Positions 1-5,777 are shown, counted from the stretch's first letter. The stretch: 10,762 nt of DNA from Ignavibacteria bacterium (GCA_027492415.1 JAPUEV010000237.1:1-10762), one strand, 5' to 3'. Numbers and translations: made by a program. Notes: generated by a model not told the origin, from the letters alone.

Positions 1-30
1 TAAATTCTATAATGATTATTAATTAATACA

Positions 31-423
31 ATGAAAAATAAAAAAATATTAACAGCCATAATGTTTACAGCTTTATTGCTTTCAGTAGGGAATGTATTCA
101 CACAAACTATATTTGTTTGTGAATCCACAACATCAACCGGCGAGCCTGTTGGTGAAACCAGGGAGCTTAAAATGGATTTTATGAAGGAGAACTTTGTTTA
201 TATACTGGTTAAGTTCCCTTCGGCTTACGGGCAGGACGAGATAAAATTCAAACGATTTATTTTGGGGCAGCCAAATCCAGTAATGTCAATGAATGTAGAT
301 CCTTCTTCAACCTGGGCGGTATATGAAATGTATATTCCACAGGCAGGTGATTATACATTTACAGTATTTGATAAAAATGATACTGAGCTTGGTAAAGCTA
401 ATATAACAATAAAGAATAAGTGA
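31..423 (+). CDS. Small secreted protein of unknown function
   Basis: This is a 130-residue protein that I cannot assign to a named family. The N-terminus is a classical signal peptide: basic MKNKK, a hydrophobic core over residues 6-20, and a probable signal peptidase I site near residue 24 (NVFT before Q25). The mature part of about 105 residues alternates polar and hydrophobic residues like a beta-sandwich. Its end (AGDYTFTVFDKND around 105-117, then a final strand) resembles the closing strands of an Ig-like domain, so a periplasmic or surface role is likely. There is a single Cys (C30). The ATG is the only reasonable start because it opens the signal peptide. No Shine-Dalgarno sequence precedes it, which is normal in this group. 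A TATAAT at 8-13 could be a -10 element, but its -35 region is outside the window. The presence of a gene is well supported; the function is unknown. Confidence 0.8.
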   Translation: MKNKKILTAIMFTALLLSVGNVFTQTIFVCESTTSTGEPVGETRELKMDFMKENFVYILVKFPSAYGQDEIKFKRFILGQPNPVMSMNVDPSSTWAVYEMYIPQAGDYTFTVFDKNDTELGKANITIKNK

Positions 424-479
424 TCCATGATCGCTCCGTAAAACAGTTAACCCGGTGTTCTCCATGGTTAATCTGAATA

Positions 480-536
480 ATATTGCGATACCCTTTACAG
501 GTGAAGTAAAATTTGCCTGTAAAAGGGAAGCAATAT
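480..536 (+). terminator. Two-part hairpin in the gap between the first two genes
   Basis: An imperfect inverted repeat fills much of the 154-bp spacer. The outer stem is ATATTGC (480-486) with GCAATAT (530-536). The inner stem is CCCTTTACAGG (491-501) with CCTGTAAAAGGG (516-527), with one bulged base and a loop of about 14 nt. The stem is long and has a G/C-rich core, but no run of T follows it. It is therefore a weak terminator, a 3' end stabiliser or a processing signal rather than a canonical intrinsic terminator. A lesser stem, TTAACC/GGTTAA (447-452 and 466-471), lies just upstream. Confidence 0.35.
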
Positions 537-577
537 CTGAATAAAAAATAAATTTAAACTATAAAAAAATAATTCAT

Positions 578-1378
578 ATGTCCGAAAAAAAGATATTGTT
601 TTTCCAGTCGGGAACATTTATCGGGTTGTTTGCTGTAAAGATTTTTCTTGCAGTATTGCTTTCTTCCTGCGGTGCAAAGGATAAATTGGGCGATCTGAAA
701 AATAAACAGGATAATATTCCTAAAACTGAAAACAAAGAAGCAACTGAAAAAAATAATCCTGATACATTAAGATATTATTATCCGGTTACCATTTCCGGTA
801 AAGATAATAACGCAACATCCGTTGATACGGCCAGGCTTTCTACTTATTCAGGCAGCCTGCTTAAAGCAAAAGAGCCGGTAATTTATACATATAACGGGCA
901 CGATGTTTTCAGGCTTTTATATTTTTCAGGAAATGACAGATGTAAAATAATTTCAATAAATAAAAAAGATGATAAAGCCTGGGTCACAGTAAAAGTCCTT
1001 TCAAGAGCAGCTTTTTTAAAGCCTCAGCCAAACGGAAGATTTGTTCCCGCATTAAATACTGATGGCTCAACTGATACTGCAAAGGAAATCTCATTTTCAG
1101 AATACGAGTACATGGCTAACATTCCTGTTAAGTCAGAACTTCTTCAGGATATGAATGAAAGTACTTCGATTGAGAACTGGAATACATTTGCAAATGAATT
1201 CAAAGAGCTAAACTTCTTTGAGATGCCTTCTTACCTGAACGAAAAGCCGGATAGATCAAATCCTGCATTCTGGATACTGGAAGCCAGAACTGGCGGCAAG
1301 TATTGGATAGCTGAAAGAAATAAACCGGATGGAAATTTTTTGAAATTTTGCAATAATTTACTTAAGCTGGAGCACTGA
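578..1378 (+). CDS. Uncharacterised lipoprotein
   Basis: This 266-residue protein has a type II signal peptide: MSEKK, a hydrophobic stretch, then the lipobox L28-S29-S30-C31, so it should be lipidated at C31 after signal peptidase II cleavage. Residues 32-62 form a polar Lys/Asp/Asn/Glu linker that would hold the folded part off the membrane. The C-terminal region (about 198-264) has a pattern I recall from uncharacterised proteins of Bacteroidota and relatives: W201 and F204, a phenylalanine pair at 213-214, FWILE at 231-235, KY at 241-242, ER at 246-247, P250 and C258, ending in a short leucine-rich helix. No catalytic motif is visible and I do not assign a function. The protein lies downstream of another exported protein and is closed off by a strong terminator, so it is probably transcribed alone or with that neighbour. 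The ATG at 578 is favoured because it produces the signal peptide. Confidence 0.85.
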   Translation: MSEKKILFFQSGTFIGLFAVKIFLAVLLSSCGAKDKLGDLKNKQDNIPKTENKEATEKNNPDTLRYYYPVTISGKDNNATSVDTARLSTYSGSLLKAKEPVIYTYNGHDVFRLLYFSGNDRCKIISINKKDDKAWVTVKVLSRAAFLKPQPNGRFVPALNTDGSTDTAKEISFSEYEYMANIPVKSELLQDMNESTSIENWNTFANEFKELNFFEMPSYLNEKPDRSNPAFWILEARTGGKYWIAERNKPDGNFLKFCNNLLKLEH

Positions 1379-1438
1379 ATATTATAGAATGTAAACAGAT
1401 CTAAATGTGAATTTGGCTCTGATTCAGGAGGCAGCAGG

Positions 1439-1478
1439 TGAAAAAAGCAGGTATAATAACCTGCTTTTTCATTTTTTT
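1439..1478 (+). terminator. Intrinsic terminator after the lipoprotein gene
   Basis: A strong stem, AAAAAGCAGGT (1442-1452) with ACCTGCTTTTT (1459-1469), closes a 6-nt ATAATA loop. It can be extended by TG/CA with one bulged A. A run of seven T follows at 1472-1478. This is a textbook rho-independent terminator. It lies 61 bp after the lipoprotein stop codon and separates that gene from sucD. Confidence 0.88.
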
Positions 1479-1494
1479 AAGCAATACTCTGGTA

Positions 1495-1525
1495 TTTTTT
1501 CATAAAAATTTAATCCTTATTTTTG
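1495..1525 (+). promoter_or_regulatory. Possible Bacteroidota-type promoter for sucD
   Basis: TATTTTTG at 1518-1525 fits the Bacteroidota -7 consensus TAnnTTTG. A TTTT at 1495-1498 lies 19 bp upstream, where TTTG of the -33 element is expected, and matches 3 of 4 bases. The site sits between the terminator and the sucD start and would give a leader of about 40 nt. The surrounding sequence is T-rich, so a chance match is quite possible. Confidence 0.3.
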
Positions 1526-1573
1526 TGCTTCCCACAATAAATACATAATTTTTAATATAGAAAGCAGCGATTA

Positions 1574-2662
1574 ATGAGCGTTTTAGTAAATAAAAACACA
1601 AGATTAATGGTGCAGGGCATAACAGGCTCTGAAGGTTCATTCCATACCAGGCAAATGATAGAGTATGGTACAAACGTTGTTGCCGGAGTTACCCCCGGTA
1701 AAGGCGGCACAATGTTTGATGAAAAAGTGCCTATCTATAATACATGCAAAGAAGCAGTTAATAATGCAGGCGCCAATACTGCTGTAATTTTTGTTCCCCC
1801 GGCATTTGCGCTTGATGCGATTTTGGAAGCTGCTGATTCCGGTGTTGATGTTATTGTTACCATTACAGAAGGCATTCCTACAAAAGACATGATAACAGCA
1901 AAAAATTATCTTGAAGATCTTAATAAAGCAGGCAGGAATATCAGGATGATTGGACCTAACTGCCCCGGAATAATAACACCAGGTGAGTGCAAGATAGGTA
2001 TAATGCCCGGCTTTATTCATCTGCCCGGCAGAGTTGGCCTTATTTCAAGAAGCGGAACACTTACATATGAGGCAGTTGCGCAGTTAACCGCATTAGGACT
2101 CGGACAATCAACCTGTATAGGTATTGGCGGCGATCCAATTATAGGTACCAACTTTATTGATGCAATGAAATTATTCAACGAAGATAAAAACACAGATGCG
2201 ATTATAATGATAGGTGAAATTGGCGGAAATGCTGAAGAAACCTGTGCAGAATATGTAAAAGAGTATGTAACTAAACCTGTTGTAGGATTTATTGCGGGCA
2301 GAACTGCGCCTCCCGGAAGAAGAATGGGGCATGCAGGTGCTATCATAGCAGGTGGAAAAGGTACCGCTGAGGACAAGATCAAAGCAATGAAGGATGCAGG
2401 TATTTATGTTGCTGAATCTCCCGCTGAAATGGGCTCAACAGTTAAGCTGGCACTTGATGAATTCAAAGCAAAGAAAGCAAAAGTGAAAGCTCCAAAAACC
2501 AAAACTGCAGCATTGAAGAAGACAGCATCAAAATCAGTTAAAAGTAAACCTGCAAAAGTTAAGAAAACAAAACCTGCGGCAAAAGTAACAAAAAAGAAAA
2601 GCAAAGTTTCCAAGAGCGTAAAGCCAAAAGCTAAAAAACAGGTTAAGAAGAAAAAAAGATAA
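1574..2662 (+). CDS. sucD: Succinyl-CoA synthetase alpha subunit with a lysine-rich C-terminal tail
   Basis: With the beta subunit SucC, this enzyme interconverts succinyl-CoA and succinate in the citric acid cycle with ADP or GDP phosphorylation. The CoA-binding Rossmann domain shows GITGSEG at 15-21. The ligase domain carries GEIGG (214-218), which contains the family glutamate E215, and GHAGAII around 252-258, where H253 is the phosphorylated active-site histidine. Residues 1 to about 297 cover the whole usual family length of about 290. The remaining 65 residues (298-362) are extra: 30 Lys and 1 Arg, the rest mostly Ala, Ser, Thr, Val and Pro, and no Asp or Glu. This composition is like histone H1. 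The tail is in the same frame with no sign of a frameshift. sucC is not adjacent; a terminator lies upstream and folB follows 33 bp downstream. No Shine-Dalgarno sequence is clear. The enzyme assignment is very secure; the role of the tail is unknown. Confidence 0.97.
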   Translation: MSVLVNKNTRLMVQGITGSEGSFHTRQMIEYGTNVVAGVTPGKGGTMFDEKVPIYNTCKEAVNNAGANTAVIFVPPAFALDAILEAADSGVDVIVTITEGIPTKDMITAKNYLEDLNKAGRNIRMIGPNCPGIITPGECKIGIMPGFIHLPGRVGLISRSGTLTYEAVAQLTALGLGQSTCIGIGGDPIIGTNFIDAMKLFNEDKNTDAIIMIGEIGGNAEETCAEYVKEYVTKPVVGFIAGRTAPPGRRMGHAGAIIAGGKGTAEDKIKAMKDAGIYVAESPAEMGSTVKLALDEFKAKKAKVKAPKTKTAALKKTASKSVKSKPAKVKKTKPAAKVTKKKSKVSKSVKPKAKKQVKKKKR

Positions 2663-2665
2663 ATT

Positions 2666-2681
2666 TGCTTCAACTGAAGCA
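2666..2681 (+). other. Short hairpin between sucD and folB
   Basis: TGCTTC and GAAGCA form a perfect 6-bp stem with a 4-nt AACT loop, starting 4 bp after the sucD stop and followed by only three T. It may mark the sucD mRNA 3' end or be a weak terminator, but it is short and could be chance. Confidence 0.25.
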
Positions 2682-2695
2682 TTTGAAATTACTAT

Positions 2696-3079
2696 ATGAA
2701 TTACACCATAATCAGGATCAAAAATGCGAAGTTCTATGCTCATCACGGTGTGCTTGATGCGGAAAGAATGAGCGGGGGACTTTTTGAAATTGACGCTGAA
2801 ATGACATGCGATGTAACTGAGGCAGAAGCTGAAGATGATCTGAAAAAAACACTGGATTATGAAAAGGCGTATAATTTCATAAAAGAAGTTGTATCAGGAG
2901 AAAAGTTCTTTCTTATTGAAGCTTTGGCATACAGGATAGCTCTTAAGATCATTAAGAATTTTGATATGGTGCAAAAAGTTGTCATCAATGTACGCAAGCC
3001 TTCACCGCCTCTCGGGGGACTGACTGATTATGTAGAAGTAGAGCATTCTGAATACAGGCATGCCGTTAAAGGTGATTAA
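2696..3079 (+). CDS. folB: Dihydroneopterin aldolase
   Basis: FolB cleaves 7,8-dihydroneopterin to 6-hydroxymethyl-7,8-dihydropterin and glycolaldehyde, the step just before FolK in folate synthesis. It is cytoplasmic and works as a tunnel-fold oligomer. At 127 residues it has the normal family length. The diagnostic motif FYAHHGVLDAER spans 13-24 and includes the family glutamate E23. TLDYEKAY (52-59) supplies the tyrosine Y55. FLIEALA (72-78) contains the pterin-anchoring glutamate E75. VRKPSPPLGG (99-108) provides the catalytic lysine K101. The ATG is 33 bp after sucD and has no Shine-Dalgarno sequence. folK begins 6 bp after its stop, so the two consecutive pathway enzymes are almost certainly co-transcribed. 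All key residues are present and nothing appears truncated. Confidence 0.95.
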   Translation: MNYTIIRIKNAKFYAHHGVLDAERMSGGLFEIDAEMTCDVTEAEAEDDLKKTLDYEKAYNFIKEVVSGEKFFLIEALAYRIALKIIKNFDMVQKVVINVRKPSPPLGGLTDYVEVEHSEYRHAVKGD

Positions 3080-3085
3080 AAGTAA

Positions 3086-3586
3086 ATGATGGAAACAGCA
3101 GTTCTGGGATTTGGGTCAAATAAAAGTAACCGGCTATTACAGTTAAAAAAAGCATTAAAAACTCTTTCTTTAAGCAAACAGCTTAATCTGCTGGCAGTAT
3201 CAGGCATCTATGAAACTGAACCGTGGGGATATAAAGATCAAAATTGTTTTCTAAACTGTACAGCAGTATTTCTGACATATTTAAAGCCTGCAGAGCTGTT
3301 AAAGCTGCTAAAGGATTATGAGAGAACTGCGGGCAGGAAAGAAAGCAGAAAGTGGCAAGCCAGGGAAATTGATATAGATATCCTGTTCTTTGGCAGCAAA
3401 TCTGTAAATTCAGGCAGCCTTAAAATACCGCACCCGTACCTGGCTGAAAGGAATTTTGTACTGAAACCGCTTGTTGAAATAATACCGGGATTTATTCACC
3501 CGGTTTTGAAAAAAAATATTTTAAGCCTTTACAATAGCAGCAAAGATAAATGCAAAGTTAACCGGGTAAGCTCATTTGATAAGTAA
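3086..3586 (+). CDS. folK: 6-hydroxymethyl-7,8-dihydropterin pyrophosphokinase (HPPK)
   Basis: HPPK transfers pyrophosphate from ATP to 6-hydroxymethyl-7,8-dihydropterin, making the substrate for dihydropteroate synthase. Visible family motifs in order are GFGSN (8-12), IYETEPWGYKDQNCFLN (41-57), the catalytic-loop arginines with KW at 89-90 and R93, and EIDIDILFFG (94-103), where D96 and D98 bind the two magnesium ions. IPHP (114-117) then precedes R122 and the FVLKPL/EI/P run. At 166 residues it has standard length. Two ATG codons stand in tandem (3086 and 3089), and either could be the start. The last 11 bases overlap the following kinase gene. In many Bacteroidota, as I recall, HPPK is fused or adjacent to the same kind of deoxynucleoside kinase, which fits this arrangement. 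Confidence 0.95.
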   Translation: MMETAVLGFGSNKSNRLLQLKKALKTLSLSKQLNLLAVSGIYETEPWGYKDQNCFLNCTAVFLTYLKPAELLKLLKDYERTAGRKESRKWQAREIDIDILFFGSKSVNSGSLKIPHPYLAERNFVLKPLVEIIPGFIHPVLKKNILSLYNSSKDKCKVNRVSSFDK

Positions 3587-4247
3587 TATTGCCAATTCAG
3601 GTTTAAGCTATATAGCTGTTGAAGGCGTTATTGGCGCAGGGAAAACCTCCATTGCCCAAATGCTTTCTGAGCGGCTGAATGCCAAGCTGATACTTGAAAA
3701 TTTTGAAGATAATCCTTTCCTCGAGAAATTCTATGTTAGGCCGGAAGAATATGCATTCAGGACCCAGATGTTCTTTCTTCTTGAAAGGTATTCGCAGCTT
3801 CAGGAAGTTCACCAGAAAGAGCTTTTCCAGAACTTTGTAGTCAGCGATTATATTTTTGAAAAGGATAAGATATTTGCATACCTGAATTTAAGTGATGATG
3901 AGCTTAAAATTTATGAGCATGTTGTTACAGGATTGGATAAGGGAATAGTCGTCCCGGACCTGGTTATATACCTGCAGTCATCGGTTGAAAGGCTGATGCA
4001 GAACATAAGGAAAAGACAGCGCGAAATAGAAAAAGAGATAAGCGAAGATTATATCAGCAGCCTTAATGAAGCTTACAACTATTTCTTTTCAAGATACAAA
4101 GCTACAAAAATTATGATAGTTAACTGTGAAGAAATTGATTTTGTAAACAACAGCGCAGATTTTGATGACCTGGTGAATGAAATTTTCAAATCAGACCAGT
4201 CAGCGGTAAAATACTATAACCCTTCATTAAGGAAGGCTGCCCAGTAA
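3576..4247 (+). CDS. Deoxynucleoside kinase (dAK/dGK/dCK family)
   Basis: This enzyme phosphorylates deoxynucleosides to dNMPs for nucleotide salvage; the exact substrate cannot be read from the sequence. The Walker A loop is GVIGAGKT (17-24). LENFEDNPFLEKFY (40-53) and QMFFLLERYSQ (64-74) match the substrate-binding region of the dNK family, with Q64 in the base-recognition position. SDY at 90-92 stands where the family has its DR(S/Y)-type motif. DLVIYLQ (128-134) is the core strand before the arginine-rich lid helix (R145 to about 156). Length (223 aa) is normal. The start is TTG at 3576: the frame has a stop at 3567-3569 and no ATG or GTG before the P-loop. It overlaps folK by 11 bp, implying translational coupling. 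Its stop overlaps the next gene's start (TAATG). Confidence 0.9.
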   Translation: MISNIANSGLSYIAVEGVIGAGKTSIAQMLSERLNAKLILENFEDNPFLEKFYVRPEEYAFRTQMFFLLERYSQLQEVHQKELFQNFVVSDYIFEKDKIFAYLNLSDDELKIYEHVVTGLDKGIVVPDLVIYLQSSVERLMQNIRKRQREIEKEISEDYISSLNEAYNYFFSRYKATKIMIVNCEEIDFVNNSADFDDLVNEIFKSDQSAVKYYNPSLRKAAQ

Positions 4248-4441
4248 TGCGTTATGTAGTAATTGCAATATTAATTTACCTTGTCTACCTGTTCATTAAA
4301 AGGTTCTTAAGGAACCTTGCCGCAGCAAATAATTCCCGCAGCCAGAACGTTAATAAACAAAACAATAACACTTCACCAAAGAAGTCATACGATGTTAATA
4401 TGATACAGGATGCTGAGTACCGTGAAGTAAAGAAAGACTGA
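4247..4441 (+). CDS. Small single-pass membrane protein, function unknown
   Basis: This 64-residue protein starts with a hydrophobic helix (about residues 3-17) followed at once by basic residues (KRFLRN, 18-23), so the N-terminus is probably outside and the tail cytoplasmic by the positive-inside rule. Residues 27-47 are a polar Asn/Gln/Ser/Lys linker. The C-terminus ends in a motif-like stretch, YDVNMIQDAEYREVKKD (48-64). I recall similar 'MI-x-DAEF/Y-x-E' endings in short Bacteroidota/Chlorobi membrane proteins, which suggests a conserved binding motif on a flexible stalk, but I cannot name the family. The gene is real by context: its ATG shares one base with the kinase stop (TAATG), and the next gene starts 7 bp after its stop. 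Confidence 0.8.
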   Translation: MRYVVIAILIYLVYLFIKRFLRNLAAANNSRSQNVNKQNNNTSPKKSYDVNMIQDAEYREVKKD

Positions 4442-4448
4442 GCTTTTT

Positions 4449-5552
4449 TTGAGCAAAATAGAAAAAGTACTCGGCGATCTTGGTTTGAAATTTTACAAAG
4501 GTTTTGTTCTTGAAAAAGATATTTCACCCTCACAGGAAGAGCTTAATAATGTTAAACGTATTTTAGTTGTTGTAAGGCACCAGCTTGGCGATATGCTGTG
4601 CTCTGTGCCTATGCTGCGCTCTATAAGAAGCCATTACCCTGATGCTGAAATAACTATGGTCACGAAGAAATCAACAAATTTTAAGGAGATCTTTGAAAAC
4701 AATAATTCACCGGTAAATAATATTATCCTTTATGAAAACGGACTTGAAAAATTTGTTGAGCTGATTAAAACACTTCGCGGAAAAAAGCCCGAGCTTGCTA
4801 TTGTTCCTGCATCAGTCATATTTTCTGCTACTAACCACCTGATGGCATATTATTCCAATGCAAAATACAGGGTTGGAGTTAAGTCAAAAGATTTTGTGAA
4901 AAATAAGGTGGGATATGCGCTTAATATCAAGAAAGATTTTTTATGGGATTCAAAGAAAGTCCATCAAATTGAGCGTAACCTTGACGTAATTAAAGAGATC
5001 GGGATAGTGCCATCAGAAAATTATATTACCCTGGATATCAATAAAGAACAAAAAGCTTTTGCTGATGATTTTTACAGAGCTCATTTCCCTGATACCAGTA
5101 AAATAGTTATAGGTCTGCATCCCGGAGCGGCTAAAGAAAAGAATGTTTGGCCGCAGGAAAATTTTGCTGAGCTGATGAAATTACTATTTGAAAGAACCGG
5201 TGCTTATTTTTACATTTCAGAAGGTCCGGATGACAAAAAATATATTGATAATCTTGAAAAGATCCTGAATAAAAAATATCCGGAAGTGGTTTATTCCAAA
5301 TTTTGCGGTGAATTAATGAAAAATGCAGCAAATATCAGTAAAACCTCACTATTTATTTCAAATGATACAGGTATCATGCATTTAGCTTCTGGTTTTAATA
5401 TCCCTGTAATCGGGCTGTTTGGACCAACAAAAGCTTATGAATGGGGTCCGGTTGGAGTAAATAAAGCTTCAATTCAGGCACAGGGCAGCAATATAAATAA
5501 TATTAATATTTTAAGCGTTTTTGAAACCAGTATGAGCTATTTAAGTGTTTAA
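4449..5552 (+). CDS. Glycosyltransferase family 9 (heptosyltransferase-like)
   Basis: GT9 enzymes add sugars, typically heptose from an ADP-activated donor, to the inner core of lipopolysaccharide on the cytoplasmic side of the inner membrane. The 367-residue protein has the two-Rossmann GT-B layout. The N-terminal half opens with ILVVVRHQLGDMLCSVPML (38-56), the family's acceptor-side signature. The C-terminal half has IGLHPGAAKEKNVWP (221-235), then SNDTGIMHLA (304-313) and GLFGPT (322-327), which form the nucleotide-sugar site. The start is TTG at 4449 within a run of seven T. An in-frame stop lies at 4428-4430 and no ATG or GTG occurs before the first conserved strand. A poorly conserved segment of about 35 residues precedes that strand. 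It is the last gene of the folB cluster. The donor and acceptor sugars are not determinable, so I give no gene symbol. Confidence 0.92.
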   Translation: MSKIEKVLGDLGLKFYKGFVLEKDISPSQEELNNVKRILVVVRHQLGDMLCSVPMLRSIRSHYPDAEITMVTKKSTNFKEIFENNNSPVNNIILYENGLEKFVELIKTLRGKKPELAIVPASVIFSATNHLMAYYSNAKYRVGVKSKDFVKNKVGYALNIKKDFLWDSKKVHQIERNLDVIKEIGIVPSENYITLDINKEQKAFADDFYRAHFPDTSKIVIGLHPGAAKEKNVWPQENFAELMKLLFERTGAYFYISEGPDDKKYIDNLEKILNKKYPEVVYSKFCGELMKNAANISKTSLFISNDTGIMHLASGFNIPVIGLFGPTKAYEWGPVGVNKASIQAQGSNINNINILSVFETSMSYLSV

Positions 5553-5602
5553 AATATTATGATTTATATCGTTTTTTAAGGTTTTTTTCGGCACATTTTG
5601 TC

Positions 5603-5631
5603 TTGACATTTCTTACTTCTCAATATATATT
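5603..5631 (+). promoter_or_regulatory. Sigma70-like promoter upstream of porU
   Basis: TTGACA (5603-5608) is a perfect -35 hexamer. Exactly 17 bp later comes TATATT (5626-5631), a -10 with one mismatch to TATAAT. Transcription would start near 5638, giving a leader of about 160 nt before porU. The -10 overlaps a perfect 12-bp palindrome, CAATATATATTG (5621-5632), which could bind a dimeric regulator. The Bacteroidota-type TAnnTTTG element is not found at the matching distance. The spacing and hexamer match are good; activity is inferred. Confidence 0.5.
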
Positions 5632-5681
5632 GCTTCATAAAGAGGGTAAAAAATTATAGAATAATTGTTAGAGGTTTATAT

Positions 5682-5747
5682 TTCGGTTTTATAAAAACGG
5701 ATGCCGCTAGCAATATATTCTTTATTAAAGATTTTTATAAAGCCGAA
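5682..5747 (+). promoter_or_regulatory. Long-range helix in the porU leader, candidate antiterminator
   Basis: TTCGGTTTTATAAAAA (5682-5697) can pair with TTTTTATAAAGCCGAA (5732-5747) over 16 continuous base pairs, including one G-U pair, closing a 34-nt loop. The right strand includes bases 5739-5747, which are also the left arm of the terminator just downstream. The upstream strand repeats the terminator's right arm: ATTTCGGTTTT occurs at 5680-5690 and again at 5764-5774. The two structures therefore compete, as in transcription attenuators. No known riboswitch class was recognised. Confidence 0.5.
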
Positions 5748-5777
5748 TTGAACTATTTATTCAATTTCGGTTTTTTT
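5739..5777 (+). terminator. Intrinsic terminator just before porU
   Basis: The left arm at 5739-5752 (AAAGCCGAATTGAA) pairs with 5760-5774, with one bulged T at 5767 and one G-U pair, around a 7-nt CTATTTA loop. The right arm runs into seven consecutive T (5771-5777). It ends 24 bp before the porU ATG, too close for a separate promoter to fit comfortably between them. It either attenuates porU or ends the upstream transcript or a small RNA of about 140 nt. Confidence 0.75.

Noticed and set aside
8..13. TATAAT upstream of the first gene as a promoter
   Set aside because: The -35 region lies outside the window, so it cannot be tested; mentioned only within the gene entry.
1637..2382. Antisense open frames opposite the sucD core (1637-2020 and 2017-2382)
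   Set aside because: They lie inside a clearly functional sucD, have no recognisable motifs and no plausible ribosome site.
2465..2662. A frameshift in sucD as the cause of the basic tail
   Set aside because: The frame continues without interruption from the conserved core. The tail has a consistent biased composition without acidic residues, unlike random out-of-frame sequence, and it ends just before a normal gene gap.
2404..2682. Antisense open frame opposite the end of sucD, very rich in Phe and Leu
   Set aside because: Its hydrophobicity is only the complement of the AAA/AAG lysine codons of the SucD tail; there is no family resemblance or start signal.
4430..4450. Seven T before the glycosyltransferase as an intrinsic terminator
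   Set aside because: Only a trivial AAAG/CTTT pairing precedes the T run; the genes are 7 bp apart and read as one operon.
5546..5600. Terminator directly after the glycosyltransferase gene (TTAAAA...TTTTAA and T-rich stretches)
   Set aside because: The possible stem is weak, purely A/T and interrupted; I could not support it as a terminator. The first convincing one is at 5739-5777.
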